From Nesterenkonia lutea (GTDB lineage: Bacteria > Actinomycetota > Actinomycetes > Actinomycetales > Micrococcaceae), in NCBI RefSeq assembly GCF_014873955.1, contig NZ_JADBED010000001.1, positions 1,736,001 through 1,800,000 on the forward strand: a stretch of 64,000 bases of DNA, written 5' to 3'. Of this stretch, positions 1 through 9,705 are shown in pieces; the stretch's first letter is position 1, and every line of letters begins with the position of its first letter. The translations under genes and the position numbers were made by a program. Below the pieces are notes generated by a model. That model saw only the letters and a list, made by a program, of their open reading frames with translations, was not told the DNA's origin and made no database searches.

Positions 1-533
1 AGCCGCGATCCAGCAAGCGGTGGGATCGCAGAAGGTGCCGTGATCGCCATCAGCGGCTGCTCGGGCCGCAGGTCGCGGGCATCGGTCCAGCCCGTGGCGT
101 CATAGAGTTCGACGGCGGCCTCAGCCTCCCCGTAGATCGAGGCCACGCGGCGGCGCATCGCGCCCACGGCGACCCCGAAGAGCTCAGCCTGCTCGGCGTT
201 CGCGGCCACGGGGATGATGTTGGTGCCGGCCCAGCAGGCCGCGATCAGCCCGCTGGTGCCGCGGGCCCCACCCGTCCCGCGGGCCCCACCCGTCCCGCCA
301 GCCCCAGCGGCTCCGTCGATGCCCATGACCACGGCGCTGTTGCGCCCACGGCCGGGTCCGGCAGTCTGCCGGGCCCGCACCGAGGTGGAGACAGAGACGT
401 TGGCCACCGGGTCGGTGGCGAGGAGACGCTGCAGGGCGGGGGTGTCCCCGTGTCCGAGCACGCGGACATGGCCGCGGGTGGCGCGGTGCACGCGGGCCGC
501 TGCGGCGTCAGCTGACGGAGACCACAGGGGCAC
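1..533 (-). CDS. DUF4081-type GNAT acetyltransferase (3' part beyond window)
   Basis: N-terminal part of a protein that runs off the left edge. The translation contains a stretch like [13 protein letters not shown] near the start, then [19 protein letters not shown] and [10 protein letters not shown]. This matches, from memory, the DUF4081 N-terminal domain of actinobacterial GNAT acetyltransferases that commonly follow ispG. The acceptor is unknown and the catalytic GNAT domain is outside the window. A short Gly/Ala/Thr-rich direct repeat (GTGGAR twice, near residues 70-80) interrupts the domain. I chose the GTG at 533, which overlaps the end of ispG by 26 bases in another frame; GTG at 491 is the alternative, and neither has a strong ribosome-binding site. 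Same strand as ispG, so probably translated from its transcript. Confidence 0.7.
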   Translation of the reverse strand, partial: MPLWSPSADAAAARVHRATRGHVRVLGHGDTPALQRLLATDPVANVSVSTSVRARQTAGPGRGRNSAVVMGIDGAAGAGGTGGARGTGGARGTSGLIAACWAGTNIIPVAANAEQAELFGVAVGAMRRRVASIYGEAEAAVELYDATGWTDARDLRPEQPLMAITAPSAIPPLAGSR

Positions 534-1677
534 TCGCTGCCTGAGCATCTCCATCGGATTCGCGTTCCATTTCTTCGGCCAGGCGGTTGGCTTCTTCGAT
601 CAGCGTCTCCACGATCTGGTCCTCCGGCACGGTCTTGATGACCTCGCCCTTGACGAAGATCTGGCCCTTGCCGTTGCCGGAGGCCACACCGAGATCGGCG
701 TCTCGCGCCTCCCCCGGTCCGTTGACCACGCAGCCCATGACGGCCACGCGCAGCGGGACCGTCATGCCCTCGAGCCCGGCGGTGACATCATCGGCGAGCG
801 TGTAGACGTCGACCTGGGCGCGGCCGCAGGAGGGACAGGAGACGATCTCGAGCTTGCGCGGGCGCAGGTTCAGCGACTCCAGCAGCTGGTTGCCCACCTT
901 GACCTCTTCGGCCGGCGGGGCGGAGAGCGAGACCCGGATCGTGTCGCCGATGCCCTGGGAGAGCAGCGCGCCGAATGCCACCGAGGACTTGATCGTGCCC
1001 TGGAAGGCGGGCCCGGCCTCGGTCACGCCGAGGTGCAGCGGCCAGTCGCCGCGTTCGGCGAGCAGCTGATAGGCCTGGACCATGATCACCGGGTCGTTGT
1101 GCTTGACCGAGATCTTGAAGTCGTGGAAGCCGTGCTCCTCGAACAGGGAGGCCTCCCAGACGGCGGACTCGACCAGCGCCTCAGGGGTGGCCTTGCCGTA
1201 TTTGTCCATGATCCGCTTGTCCAACGAACCGGCGTTCACACCGATGCGCAGCGAGACTCCGGCATCACCGGCGGCCTTGGCGATCTCGCCGACCTTGTCG
1301 TCGAACTGGCGGATGTTTCCGGGATTCACCCGGACCGCGCCGCAGCCGGCGTCGATGGCGGCGAAGACGTACTTCGGCTGGAAATGGATATCGGCGATCA
1401 CCGGGATCTGCGACTTCGCCGCAATGATCTTCAGCGCCTCGGCGTCCTTGTCCGTGGGGCAGGCCACGCGGACGATGTCACAGCCGGAGGCGGTGAGCTC
1501 TGCGATCTGCTGCAGCGTGCCGTTGATGTCGTGGGTCTTGGTGGTCGTCATCGACTGCACCGAGACGCGGTGGTCGCTGCCCACACCTACTGACCCGACC
1601 TGGAAGTTCCGCGTCTTCCGGCGCGGCGCCAGCACTGGCGGCGGCGCGGAGGGCATTCCGAGATTGATGGCGGGCAC
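508..1677 (-). CDS. ispG: 4-hydroxy-3-methylbut-2-en-1-yl diphosphate synthase IspG
   Basis: Penultimate enzyme of the MEP isoprenoid pathway; it reductively converts methylerythritol cyclodiphosphate to HMBPP with a [4Fe-4S] cluster in the cytoplasm. The 389-residue protein has the family's cluster ligands: CPSCGRAQ (Cys about 281 and 284) and [10 protein letters not shown] (Cys about 316, Glu about 323), plus the TIM-barrel motifs [11 protein letters not shown] and RVNPGNI. An ATG 84 bases upstream stays in frame, but GTG at 1677 is preceded by AGGAGAG at good spacing and gives the usual [16 protein letters not shown]-type N terminus, so I chose it. It lies downstream of rseP and dxr on the same strand, grouping two MEP enzymes. 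Identification is very secure. Confidence 0.96.
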   Translation of the reverse strand: MPAINLGMPSAPPPVLAPRRKTRNFQVGSVGVGSDHRVSVQSMTTTKTHDINGTLQQIAELTASGCDIVRVACPTDKDAEALKIIAAKSQIPVIADIHFQPKYVFAAIDAGCGAVRVNPGNIRQFDDKVGEIAKAAGDAGVSLRIGVNAGSLDKRIMDKYGKATPEALVESAVWEASLFEEHGFHDFKISVKHNDPVIMVQAYQLLAERGDWPLHLGVTEAGPAFQGTIKSSVAFGALLSQGIGDTIRVSLSAPPAEEVKVGNQLLESLNLRPRKLEIVSCPSCGRAQVDVYTLADDVTAGLEGMTVPLRVAVMGCVVNGPGEARDADLGVASGNGKGQIFVKGEVIKTVPEDQIVETLIEEANRLAEEMERESDGDAQAASAPVVSVS

Positions 1678-1784
1678 AGACTCTCCTGGTGGATCTAGTT
1701 CTCCGGCGTCCTTGAGGACGCTGGATTCACGGACAGCGACGGGGTGACCCGACCCTTCCATGGTACCGCCCGCGAGATGCGCGG

Positions 1785-3356
1785 CTAATCGAAGAGACGG
1801 ATCGGATTCACGATGTCCGCGTAGATCAGCAGCACGCCCATGACCAGCATCATCGCCGCGACCACGTAGGTCAGCGGCAGCAGCTTGGAGATGTCGAAGG
1901 GCCCTGGATCAGGCCGCCCGAGCAGCTTGGCCAGCCGACGTCGCAGGCTCTCGTAGAGGGCTCCAGCCACGTGACCGCCGTCCAGCGGCAGCAGCGGAAT
2001 CAGGTTGAAGACCATCAGCGCCACATTGACCCCTGCCACCAGGGACAGCAGCGAGGCGAAGCGGGATTCCAGCGGGATCTCCTCCTGGGCGGAGAGCTCC
2101 CCAGCGATCCTGCCCACACCCACCACCGAGAGCGGCCCGTCCGGGTCCCGCTCGGCGGAGGTGAAGGTGGACACCGCCACGTCATAGAGGCGCACCGGCA
2201 GGTTCGCGACGACCCCGCCCACCGCCTTGGACTGCTCCCACACCACCGGCCCGGCCTCCCAGAACGGCTGCTGGACCATCTCCTGGTCAGCGCCCATCCC
2301 GATGAAGCCCACCGGTTCGGTGACGAGCTCGCCGTCGTCGTCGCGCTGGGCCCGGCCCAGACCGTCGCTGACCGGACGCTCGGTGAGGATCGGAGTCAGC
2401 GTGGTGCTGCGCTGATCGCCCTCGCGCACGTAGGTGACGCTGCTGGACTCCCCGGCGGACTCACGGATCAGGGCGGTCAGCTCGTCCCACTGCTGCACGG
2501 GCTGACCGTCGAAGGCGAGGATCTCGTCTCCGGGGCGCAGTCCGGCCTCGTAGGCGGGACCGGCGGGATCATCGGTGCTGCATTCGCTCTGCCCGGCATC
2601 GGCGGCGTCGGCGGAGACCACGCACTCAAAGACCTCGCGCACCGTGGTGTTCGGCTCAGCAGTCCCGTGGAAGGAGATGATGCCCGCAGTCAGGGCCAGC
2701 GCGATGAGCCCGTTCATGGCCGGGCCGCCGAGCATGATGATGATCCGCTTCCAGGTGCGCAGCCGGTAGAACATGCGCTGCTCATCTCCGGGCTGCAGGT
2801 CCTCGGCCGCGACCTCGCGGGCCTCCGCAGACATCTGCTGGAAGATCCCGGTGGACTGGGAGCTCACGGTCTTTCGCGGCGCGGCCGAAGCTCCCGGCCC
2901 GGAGACGCCGGCCGCCGCAGCTGCACCGGAGCCCTCGGCCGACGACGACGCGGGTGCGGCGTACTGCGCGCCCACCTCGCTGAGGTAGGGGTCTCGGGGC
3001 CCGGACTCGGCGTGGCCCTGCGCAGACTCGGTGTTGCCCTGCCCGGGCTCGGTGTGGCCCCGCTCAGACTCTGAGTGCTCGTGTTCGGCCGGGTGGTTCA
3101 CCGTCCCGGTCTCGTCCGGGGGCGGATACATGCCGATCATCGCCACATAGCCGCCCAGCGGGATGGCCTTGATCCCATACTGGGTCTCGCCGCGCCGGCG
3201 GGACCACAGGGTCGGTCCGAAGCCGATCATGTACTGCGTGACGCGGACGCCGAAGAGCTTCGCCGGGAGCAGGTGGCCGATCTCGTGCAGCGCGATGGAC
3301 AGCGCGATGCCCAGAGCCACGATCACGACTCCGGCGATCATCAGGAGCGCGATCAT
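1785..3356 (-). CDS. rseP: M50 site-2 intramembrane zinc metalloprotease (RseP/Rip1-like)
   Basis: Membrane-embedded protease of the RseP/Rip1 family, which cleaves transmembrane anti-sigma factors or similar substrates. The active-site HEIGH is at about residues 24-28 in the first transmembrane helix, and the third metal ligand lies in [12 protein letters not shown] near residue 460. A PDZ domain ([22 protein letters not shown]) lies in the middle, with four likely membrane segments overall. At 523 residues it is longer than the usual 400-450; the excess is a hydrophilic, Ser/Glu/Ala-rich insert at about 80-170 with repeated GHTE/GNTE/GHAE units. Its ATG overlaps the dxr stop codon, indicating translational coupling. 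The substrate cannot be told from sequence. Confidence 0.92.
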   Translation of the reverse strand: MIALLMIAGVVIVALGIALSIALHEIGHLLPAKLFGVRVTQYMIGFGPTLWSRRRGETQYGIKAIPLGGYVAMIGMYPPPDETGTVNHPAEHEHSESERGHTEPGQGNTESAQGHAESGPRDPYLSEVGAQYAAPASSSAEGSGAAAAAGVSGPGASAAPRKTVSSQSTGIFQQMSAEAREVAAEDLQPGDEQRMFYRLRTWKRIIIMLGGPAMNGLIALALTAGIISFHGTAEPNTTVREVFECVVSADAADAGQSECSTDDPAGPAYEAGLRPGDEILAFDGQPVQQWDELTALIRESAGESSSVTYVREGDQRSTTLTPILTERPVSDGLGRAQRDDDGELVTEPVGFIGMGADQEMVQQPFWEAGPVVWEQSKAVGGVVANLPVRLYDVAVSTFTSAERDPDGPLSVVGVGRIAGELSAQEEIPLESRFASLLSLVAGVNVALMVFNLIPLLPLDGGHVAGALYESLRRRLAKLLGRPDPGPFDISKLLPLTYVVAAMMLVMGVLLIYADIVNPIRLFD

Positions 3357-4642
3357 GCGTGGACCTGCACCTTCGCGGCGCCGATGAGCTCATCGGCTGC
3401 CGCACGCGCCCACCGCTCCGCCTCGAGGACCTCCTCCAGGGACAGCTCTCCGGCGCTTCCGGCGGGGCTGTATCGGGCCAGTGTGGCCTCCACCGTGGAC
3501 ACGATCCCCGGGAAGCTGAGCCGGCCGGCGTGGAAGGCCTCCACGGCCTGTTCGTTGGCCGCGTTGTAGACCGCCATATGGGTCGGGGAGGCAGCGCAGG
3601 CCTGCTTGGCCAGGGCGACGGCGGGGAACGCCTGCTCATCCAGGGGCTCGAAATCCCACTGCATGGCCTGGGTCCAGTCGATCGGGACATCCACCTCGCT
3701 GAGTCGGTCGGGCCAGGAGAGGCCCAGGGCGATCGGGATCAGCATCCGCGGGTGCCCCGCCTGAGCGATCGTGGAGCCGTCGGCGAACTGGACCATGGAG
3801 TGGATCCACTGCTGGGGGTGCACCACGGTCGCGATGTCCTCGACGCCGATGTCGAAGAGCAGGTGTGCCTCGATCACCTCCAGCGCCTTGTTCACCATGG
3901 TGGCGGAATTGGTGGTCACCACTCGGCCCATCGCGTAGTTCGGGTGCTTCAGCGCCTGGGCGGGGGTGACCCCGGCGAGCGCGGCGGCGTCCCAGCCGCG
4001 AAAGGGTCCCCCGGAGGCGGTGACGACCAGCTTGGAGACCTCAGAGGCGCCGCTCAGGGCGCTCTGCCCCGGGCCCGGCAGCGAACAGAGTCCGCGCTCA
4101 TGCCGTCCGGAGCTCAGCGCCTGGGCCAGGGCCGAATGCTCAGAGTCCACCGGGACCACCTGTCCCGGACGCTGCACGGCCTCGGCGACAAGGGCCCCGC
4201 CGACCACCAGCGACTCCTTGTTCGCGAGGGCCAGGGTGGCGCCGGAGCGCAGGGCGGCAAGTGTGGGCCGCAGCCCGATGGAGCCGGTCATGCCGTTGAG
4301 CACGACGTCGGCGCCGGACTCCCCGGCGATCTGCACCGCCGCCTCGACCCCGGTGAGGATCTCGACCTGGTCTGCTGAGGCAGGCCGTGATGCTGAGTCA
4401 GGCTGTGACGCTGAGGGGGCACGCAGCAATGCCGCCAGCTCACTGGCCGCCGCGGCGTCGGCGATTCCGACGATCGTGGCCCCGGTGGCGCGGACCTGCT
4501 CGGCGAGCATGGGCGCGTTGGACCCTGCCGCCAGCGCGACCACCTCGAACCGGTCGGGATGCGCGGCGATGACCTGAAGCGCCTGGGTCCCGATGGAACC
4601 GGTGGAACCGAGAATCGCCACGCGGCGCTTGGGGGAAGCCAT
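3353..4642 (-). CDS. dxr: 1-deoxy-D-xylulose 5-phosphate reductoisomerase
   Basis: Second step of the MEP pathway: NADPH-dependent rearrangement and reduction of DXP to MEP. The protein shows the N-terminal nucleotide-binding motif GSTGSIG (residues about 10-16), NKESLVVGG, the SEHSAL acidic metal-site segment and HPNYAMGRVVTTNSATMVNK of the catalytic domain. About 429 residues, longer than the common 390-400 because of two low-complexity inserts: Ser/Ala/Pro-rich near 85-100 and Ser/Gly-rich after SEHSALAQAL. The ATG at 4642 is preceded 6 bases upstream by CATAAT, so the mRNA is probably leaderless; an in-frame ATG further up would lie upstream of that promoter. It heads the dxr-rseP-ispG set. 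Confidence 0.95.
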   Translation of the reverse strand: MASPKRRVAILGSTGSIGTQALQVIAAHPDRFEVVALAAGSNAPMLAEQVRATGATIVGIADAAAASELAALLRAPSASQPDSASRPASADQVEILTGVEAAVQIAGESGADVVLNGMTGSIGLRPTLAALRSGATLALANKESLVVGGALVAEAVQRPGQVVPVDSEHSALAQALSSGRHERGLCSLPGPGQSALSGASEVSKLVVTASGGPFRGWDAAALAGVTPAQALKHPNYAMGRVVTTNSATMVNKALEVIEAHLLFDIGVEDIATVVHPQQWIHSMVQFADGSTIAQAGHPRMLIPIALGLSWPDRLSEVDVPIDWTQAMQWDFEPLDEQAFPAVALAKQACAASPTHMAVYNAANEQAVEAFHAGRLSFPGIVSTVEATLARYSPAGSAGELSLEEVLEAERWARAAADELIGAAKVQVHA

Positions 4643-4648
4643 GGCACC

Positions 4649-4677
4649 ATTATGGCGCACCGGATCGACCGTGTCGG
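4649..4677 (-). promoter_or_regulatory. Promoter of dxr, leaderless
   Basis: On the minus strand CCGACA (4677-4672) and CATAAT (4654-4649) are separated by 17 bases, and the dxr ATG begins 6 bases after the -10 element. The predicted first transcribed base is at or next to the A of the ATG. Confidence 0.6.
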
Positions 4678-4749
4678 GAGCGCACAGTAGTCTGGAGGCA
4701 CAGCAGATGCGTACCCACGCGGCCACAAGCCGATGAAGGAGCCCCACCG

Positions 4750-5217
4750 ATGATCACCCTGCGCAAAGTGGAGACGGAGGACCTGGAACAGTTCTTCGTG
4801 TTCCAGCAGGATGCCGATGCCGCACATATGGCCGCATTCGCCTCCACGAATCCCAAGGACCGCAGCGTGTTCGACCATCACTGGGGCGAGCTGCTGAACT
4901 CCGATGACATCATCGTGCGCACGATCGACCGTGACGGGCAGCCCGTGGGCTCCGTCGCCGCCTTCGAGGACGAGTCCAGCCGCGAGATCACCTTCTGGAT
5001 CGAGAAGCGCTTCTGGGGCCAGGGCATCACCACCGAGGCCGTGAAGAAGTTCCTGACCGAGTTCCCCGAGCGTCCCGTCACGGCGCGGGTCGTGGTGGAC
5101 AACCTGGGCACGCTGAAGATCCTGGAGTCCCTCGGCTTCTCCGAGGTCGGTGAGGAGTCGAACTTCTCCAACGTCCGCGCGAAGGTGGTGCAGGAGAAGA
5201 TCCTGCAGCTGGACTGA
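4750..5217 (+). CDS. GNAT family N-acetyltransferase, RimJ/RimL-like
   Basis: A 155-residue single-domain acetyl-CoA-dependent acetyltransferase. The sequence starts MITLRKVETEDLEQFF, a typical first GNAT strand, and has the acetyl-CoA loop in a variant form, FWGQGITTEAVKKFL (about residues 88-102), followed by NLGTLKILESLGFSEVGE, the conserved C-terminal part of RimJ/RimL-type enzymes. These acetylate protein N termini, amino groups of small metabolites or antibiotics; the substrate here is unknown. It is divergent from dxr with about 107 bases between start codons. Downstream, a GC-rich palindrome separates it from the LuxR-type gene, so it is probably monocistronic. Confidence 0.85.
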   Translation: MITLRKVETEDLEQFFVFQQDADAAHMAAFASTNPKDRSVFDHHWGELLNSDDIIVRTIDRDGQPVGSVAAFEDESSREITFWIEKRFWGQGITTEAVKKFLTEFPERPVTARVVVDNLGTLKILESLGFSEVGEESNFSNVRAKVVQEKILQLD

Positions 5218-5235
5218 TCGCGCCGGTCGAGCCCG

Positions 5236-5249
5236 CCCCGGGCCCGGGG
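5236..5249. repeat. 14-bp perfect palindrome after GNAT gene
   Basis: CCCCGGGCCCGGGG starts 18 bases after the acetyltransferase stop codon and is followed by a second GC-rich hairpin arm. It may help end that transcript, but there is no T-run, so terminator function is only a possibility. Confidence 0.4.
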
Positions 5250-5278
5250 CTGCTGCCCCGCAGTGCACTCGTCTCGGA

Positions 5279-5321
5279 GTGTGACACACGCCGTTGACGT
5301 GGCTGACCTGGGGTCTAGTAT
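5279..5321 (+). promoter_or_regulatory. Promoter and operator candidate of the LuxR-type gene
   Basis: TTGACG (5294-5299) and TAGTAT (5316-5321) with 16 bases between form a good vegetative promoter on the plus strand, giving a leader of about 45 bases. The inverted repeat GTGTG-A-CACAC at 5279-5289 sits immediately upstream of the -35 box and is a candidate binding site for an activator or for the product itself. Confidence 0.55.
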
Positions 5322-5372
5322 TTGTTCAGCGCGCCGAACCGTGGCGCCCTGAACCCTGAGGGGGTCACGACG

Positions 5373-8072
5373 ATGGGTGTCGAGAATCCCGAGGGTGTGA
5401 TCGGCCGTGACCCACAGCGCGCCAAGATCCTCAGCGCCATCTACGGCACCACCGCAGGCCGGAGCACCGTGTGTCTGCTGGAGGGTCCCATCGGCTCCGG
5501 AAAGTCGGCACTCGCCTCGGAGGCTCGCGCACGTGCAGCGGCTGCGGGACTGACCGTCATCTCGATCGCGGAGCTCTCTCTGCCCGGCGGGGTCTGCGCC
5601 GTGTTGCAGCAGCACGGCCCGGGTCCCTTCTGCCTCGTGGCCGACGACATCCACCGGGCAGGCCCTGCCGACCATGCAGCCGTGGAGCAGCTGATCGACC
5701 AGGGACCCCTGTCGATGAACGCCGGCCCTTCGGTCCTGATCCTCGCCACCGCTTCACCCACCTCTGACCCGCTGACCCGTCGGCTTGCCCGCATGGCTGC
5801 GAAGACCGGAACCCGCATCACGCTCCGGGGCCTCACACGCGGAGAGCTCGCCACGCTTCTGCGACTGCATGGTTCCCACCCCTCCCACGAGCTGATGACG
5901 ATCCTCCATGCCCGCTCTGCCGGGAACCCCGGCATCGCGCTGCGCCTGGCTGAGGAGGATCTTGCTCCCGAGGCCGCGTCGCGCTCTCCGATCCCGCAGC
6001 AGTTTCTGCGACCCGAGGTGGAGCAGATGGAACCTTGCCTGCGCACCTTTCTCGAGGTCCTGGCGCTCGACGGAGGAGACGCTCGCGCGGAACAGGCCGC
6101 CGAGGTCTCGGTGCAGGCGCTCCAGGACGCCGACCCCGGGATCGATCCTCTGCCCACGAATGAGCTCATCGACGCGCTCAGCCCGATCCTCTCCGGGAAC
6201 GGGCAGGAGGTGCGACTCGAGGATTCGGCCTGGCGCGAGACAGCCGTGGCGCTGGTCGAACCTGCTCGCCGCCGAAAGCTGCACGGACTCCTGGCCGAGC
6301 GCACCACGGGGCTGGCCCGCGCCCGGCATCTCAGCGCCGCCTCCCCCGTGGCCGACCCTGAGCTGGCAGATCGGCTCGAAGCCCAGGCACACACAGCCCT
6401 GGATGCCGGAGACTATTCCGCGAGCGCGACGTACATGGCGCTGGCCATGAGTCTCAGCCAGGGCGAGGAACGGCGCAGACGGCTGATCACCGCCGGTCTC
6501 ACCATTGGACTGGCGGAAAATCCTCCGGGCGCCGTCGAGCTCTCGGCAGAGATCGACCTCGTCGAGGACATCCCGCTGACCGCCTTCTTCCGCGCAGGAC
6601 TGTCCTTCTTCACGGGCAAGCTCTCCGACGCCCGCAGCCTGTTGTACGCTCAGCTCCGGAGCCCGCAGGATGCCGGAGAGCACCACGATCTCCTGCGCTG
6701 GCGCATGCTGATTCTGCTCGGCAGCGTGGAGATCGCTGCGGCGGACGAGCATGCTGCCCAGGCTGCGGTGAACGAGGCCCGTCGGCTCGGCGTCGAACCC
6801 TCCAGCAGAATCGACGCGGTCATGAGCCGCGTGCTGGTCATGCACGAGGTCTATGCGCTGTGGAACACCGGCTGCGTGGACGAGGCCATCAGTCGTCTCG
6901 ACGTGTTCCTGATCGAGGCCGAGGGTACTGCCGAGCACACCGATGCGCTGTACTTCCGCGGACGGGCGCACTTCTACGCAGGTCATACTGCGGCAGCCCT
7001 CGATGACCTCGAACGGGCCGAGGCGAGCCGGCACCAGAGGGTCGTCCCCGCGGCGGCCCAGCGTGGAATGGCGGAGCAGGCCGTGATGGAGTTCCACCTG
7101 GGGCGCTGGTCAGATGCGATCCTGCGCTCCGAACGCGTCCTCGCCATGGCCCGCAGCACGCGGGACTGGCGCGGGCTGGCAAGCTCTCATTCGGTGCTGG
7201 CGATGGTCGCCGTCGCCCATGCCGATGAGACGGCGGCGGCGGAGCATCTGGACTGGCTCGCCCACCACGTCACCACCTCGAGCGCCCTGCCGCTGTACAA
7301 CGTGATGACCGCCCTGGTCTGGTCCGCACGGATGGCGGGAGACCATGAGCGTGCCCTCGAGCTGATCTCTGAGTTTCGGCGCACCAGGCTCAGCTCATGG
7401 AGCGACAAGGTCGGGCTCATCGGCTGGCGTGCCCTGGAGGCCGGGGCGCTGCTGCATCTGGAGAGTCCCGGCCCTGATCAGCTGCGTCAGGCCGAGCGCC
7501 TGCTGGAGAGCTTCTCGCAGAAGGTCGCGAGGCGCCCGGGGCTTCCGCTGCCCTTCGGCCATCCGCAGGCGCTGCAGGGCAAGCTGTCCGCCCTGCGCGG
7601 GGACCTGGACGCGGCGGTTGAGCACTATCGTGCCGCGATCTGGCTGGCTGCGGAGTTCCCCCACGTCCGGGCGAGGATCCACCACTCGCTCGGCGTGGTG
7701 CACCGCGATCGCGGGGAGCACGGCTTGGCCGACGAGCAGTTCGAGGCGGCGAAGAACATCTTCGCCCAGCTCGGCGCCGCCCCTGAGCTCAGCGCCGTCA
7801 AGAGCAGACTTCTCTCGGTGGCGGGACGCTACACCTCGCTCACCCCTCGCGAGCGGGACATGGCCTATCTGATCTCACAGGGCCGGACCAATCGGGAGAT
7901 CGCAGAGGGCCTCTTCGTCTCGGTGAAGACCGTGGAGTATCACGTCTCCAACCTGCTGCCGAAGCTGGGGATGACCTCCCGACGGGAGCTCTGGACAGCG
8001 GCGGCAGTGGCCTCGCAGCGCACCAGTCCTCCGGAGCAGACGCCGGGATTCGCCCCCGGGGTGCATGTCTGA
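5373..8072 (+). CDS. Large ATP-binding LuxR-family transcriptional regulator
   Basis: A LAL/STAND-type regulator of 899 residues. Near the N terminus are a Walker A motif, GPIGSGKS (about 38-45), and a Walker B-like CLVADDIHRA (about 108-117), indicating an AAA-type ATPase module. The long middle is helical and Ala/Leu/Glu-rich, as in TPR-like sensor domains. The C terminus carries a LuxR HTH: LTPRERDMAYLISQGRTN, REIAEGLFVSVKTVEYH, then LPKLGMTSRRELW. An in-frame ATG at 5322 lies inside or next to the -10 box, so I use ATG 5373, which has GAGGGGG upstream. It stands alone, so its targets and ligand are unknown; the adjacent polysaccharide genes are one possible target, by position only. Confidence 0.88.
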   Translation: MGVENPEGVIGRDPQRAKILSAIYGTTAGRSTVCLLEGPIGSGKSALASEARARAAAAGLTVISIAELSLPGGVCAVLQQHGPGPFCLVADDIHRAGPADHAAVEQLIDQGPLSMNAGPSVLILATASPTSDPLTRRLARMAAKTGTRITLRGLTRGELATLLRLHGSHPSHELMTILHARSAGNPGIALRLAEEDLAPEAASRSPIPQQFLRPEVEQMEPCLRTFLEVLALDGGDARAEQAAEVSVQALQDADPGIDPLPTNELIDALSPILSGNGQEVRLEDSAWRETAVALVEPARRRKLHGLLAERTTGLARARHLSAASPVADPELADRLEAQAHTALDAGDYSASATYMALAMSLSQGEERRRRLITAGLTIGLAENPPGAVELSAEIDLVEDIPLTAFFRAGLSFFTGKLSDARSLLYAQLRSPQDAGEHHDLLRWRMLILLGSVEIAAADEHAAQAAVNEARRLGVEPSSRIDAVMSRVLVMHEVYALWNTGCVDEAISRLDVFLIEAEGTAEHTDALYFRGRAHFYAGHTAAALDDLERAEASRHQRVVPAAAQRGMAEQAVMEFHLGRWSDAILRSERVLAMARSTRDWRGLASSHSVLAMVAVAHADETAAAEHLDWLAHHVTTSSALPLYNVMTALVWSARMAGDHERALELISEFRRTRLSSWSDKVGLIGWRALEAGALLHLESPGPDQLRQAERLLESFSQKVARRPGLPLPFGHPQALQGKLSALRGDLDAAVEHYRAAIWLAAEFPHVRARIHHSLGVVHRDRGEHGLADEQFEAAKNIFAQLGAAPELSAVKSRLLSVAGRYTSLTPRERDMAYLISQGRTNREIAEGLFVSVKTVEYHVSNLLPKLGMTSRRELWTAAAVASQRTSPPEQTPGFAPGVHV

Positions 8073-8157
8073 GCGAAAGACCCCTCGCTGCGTCATTCCT
8101 CGCCGAGCAGTCGACCTGCCGTGCCCGCCGTGCCCGCCAGTCAGCCTAGCCTGACGG
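8073..8157. other. Convergent intergenic gap, no distinct feature
   Basis: Short gap between the LuxR-type gene and the GH18 gene. It holds CGTGCCCGCCGTGCCCGCC, a 9-bp tandem duplication, and a short inverted repeat (CAGCCTAGCCTGA region), but no hairpin with a T-run. Confidence 0.5.
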
Positions 8158-9705
8158 TCAGCCGGCGTCCTCCTTCACCTCGTCAGCGGTCAGCGGCACC
8201 CACGGGGAGTTGTCCGGGTCCGCCACGGAGGCGTCGGGACTCTCCCCCTCGGTCCACCATTTGGCCTCGTAGGGGGTGCCCTCGGAGAGCACCCGATCCC
8301 CCTTCTCGTAGGACGCGGATCCCTTCCACTCGGGGTAGGTGCCCTTCTCCACGGTGAACACCGGTGCAGGAGTCTCCCCGGGCAGGACCGGGCCGACCAG
8401 CTCCCACGGGGTGTCCCAGGCCTCCAGGACCGGGTTGTCGGGAAGCTCGCCCCGCGTCCACCATTTGGCCTCATAGACATTGCGGTGCCAGACGATCTTG
8501 GTCCCCTCGAGGTAAGAGGCTTCCTCGGTCCAGATGGGGTACGGGCTGGTCTCGGGGTCATCCTCCTGCGGAGCGGCGGCGGCCGGGTCCGGCTCGGTCG
8601 AGGCGTCCGCAGCCTCTGCCGCGTGTCCGCTGTAGTCCTGGCTCAGCACCTCGGCGAAGTGCTCCTCGCCCTGATCGACCCCGCTGCAGGCATCGGAGAC
8701 CCGGGTGGTGTCCGGATAGTTCGACCCGCAGGTGGCATCGCGGTTCAGCGACCACATCGACATGCGACCGATGCCGTTCTCCACCGCGAACTCGTTGAAC
8801 CGCTTGGCATCGTTGAGCTGGAAGACCTCGTCCAGGACATCGTTCTGCCCGATCATCGGAGTGGCGCCCAGCTTGCCCCACAGGGCTGAGTCGCCGAGCG
8901 GGATGCCTGCCTGCTCGTACATGATGCCCAGCTGCCGGTGGGTTGAGCGCATGGCGGCCGCAGAGGCGTCGAACATGGAGCGCGAGTCGCGAGCCTCTCC
9001 GTAGTTCATGGTCATCAGGTTCACTCCGGCCAGGTCGGTGCCGGAGTCCAGCATCCCCATGACGACCTCCCTCCCGTCGGCGGTGAGCCCGCTGGGGATG
9101 ACCGGCAGGGTCAGCCAGACCGCCAGCGGCTTGCCGACGACGCGACGATCGGCCTGCAGGGAGGCCAGCGCCTCCGCACGCAGCGCGTTGGACTTCGGGT
9201 CCTCCAGCGCGCTCCCCTCGATGTCCAGATCGATCGTGTCGAGGTCGTAGCGCTCGATCACCTGCAGATAGGCCTCGGCGAGCTCCTCGGGCGATTCGCA
9301 GACGGTCGCGAGCTCCTGGTTGATCGCCCCGCCGAAGGAGACGACGACGCCGGCGTCCTGCTCACGCAGGCGCTGGATGCGACGGTCCAGGTCCAGCTCC
9401 TGGCCGGCCTCGTCCAGGCCGTAGTGGGTGCCCCAGCTTGGAGTGCAGGTTCCGTCCTTGTCCGCGACGATGAAGGAGAGCACCACGTCGGGAACATGGC
9501 CCGCCGCGTCGGCCGAGCCCTCCTCGAAGGCGTAGCTGGGAGTCGCGGTGACATCCACATAACCGGCGAACCAGTGAGGCGCCGGTTCCTGAGATGCACG
9601 AGCCTCGTACATGCGTACTCCTAGGACTCCGGCCACCGCGGTGGCCAGAAGAATGACGACGGCGATGCTCACGCGCCAGGGGGACAGTCGTGCAGTGGCG
9701 CTCAT
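8158..9705 (-). CDS. Secreted or membrane-anchored GH18 chitinase-like protein with two CBM5/12 modules
   Basis: Predicted extracellular glycoside hydrolase of 515 residues. One N-terminal hydrophobic segment (about 10-30, ending near VRMYEARA) can be an uncleaved anchor or signal peptide. The catalytic barrel (about 45-370) contains the GH18 signature with D156, D159, D161 and the proton donor E163 (DTIDLDIEG). An acidic Pro/Ala linker follows, then two chitin-binding modules, each with YxxG..V..x..Y.AKWWT.GE.P (about 395-440 and 455-510). Family enzymes cleave beta-1,4-GlcNAc polymers. The ATG overlaps the stop codon of the upstream GT2 synthase, so the two are translated together and likely act on the same polymer. 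True substrate unknown. Confidence 0.88.
   Translation of the reverse strand: MSATARLSPWRVSIAVVILLATAVAGVLGVRMYEARASQEPAPHWFAGYVDVTATPSYAFEEGSADAAGHVPDVVLSFIVADKDGTCTPSWGTHYGLDEAGQELDLDRRIQRLREQDAGVVVSFGGAINQELATVCESPEELAEAYLQVIERYDLDTIDLDIEGSALEDPKSNALRAEALASLQADRRVVGKPLAVWLTLPVIPSGLTADGREVVMGMLDSGTDLAGVNLMTMNYGEARDSRSMFDASAAAMRSTHRQLGIMYEQAGIPLGDSALWGKLGATPMIGQNDVLDEVFQLNDAKRFNEFAVENGIGRMSMWSLNRDATCGSNYPDTTRVSDACSGVDQGEEHFAEVLSQDYSGHAAEAADASTEPDPAAAAPQEDDPETSPYPIWTEEASYLEGTKIVWHRNVYEAKWWTRGELPDNPVLEAWDTPWELVGPVLPGETPAPVFTVEKGTYPEWKGSASYEKGDRVLSEGTPYEAKWWTEGESPDASVADPDNSPWVPLTADEVKEDAG

Noticed and set aside
5236-5249. CCCCGGGCCCGGGG as an intrinsic terminator
   Set aside because: There is no loop of useful size and no T-run; it is listed as a palindrome only.
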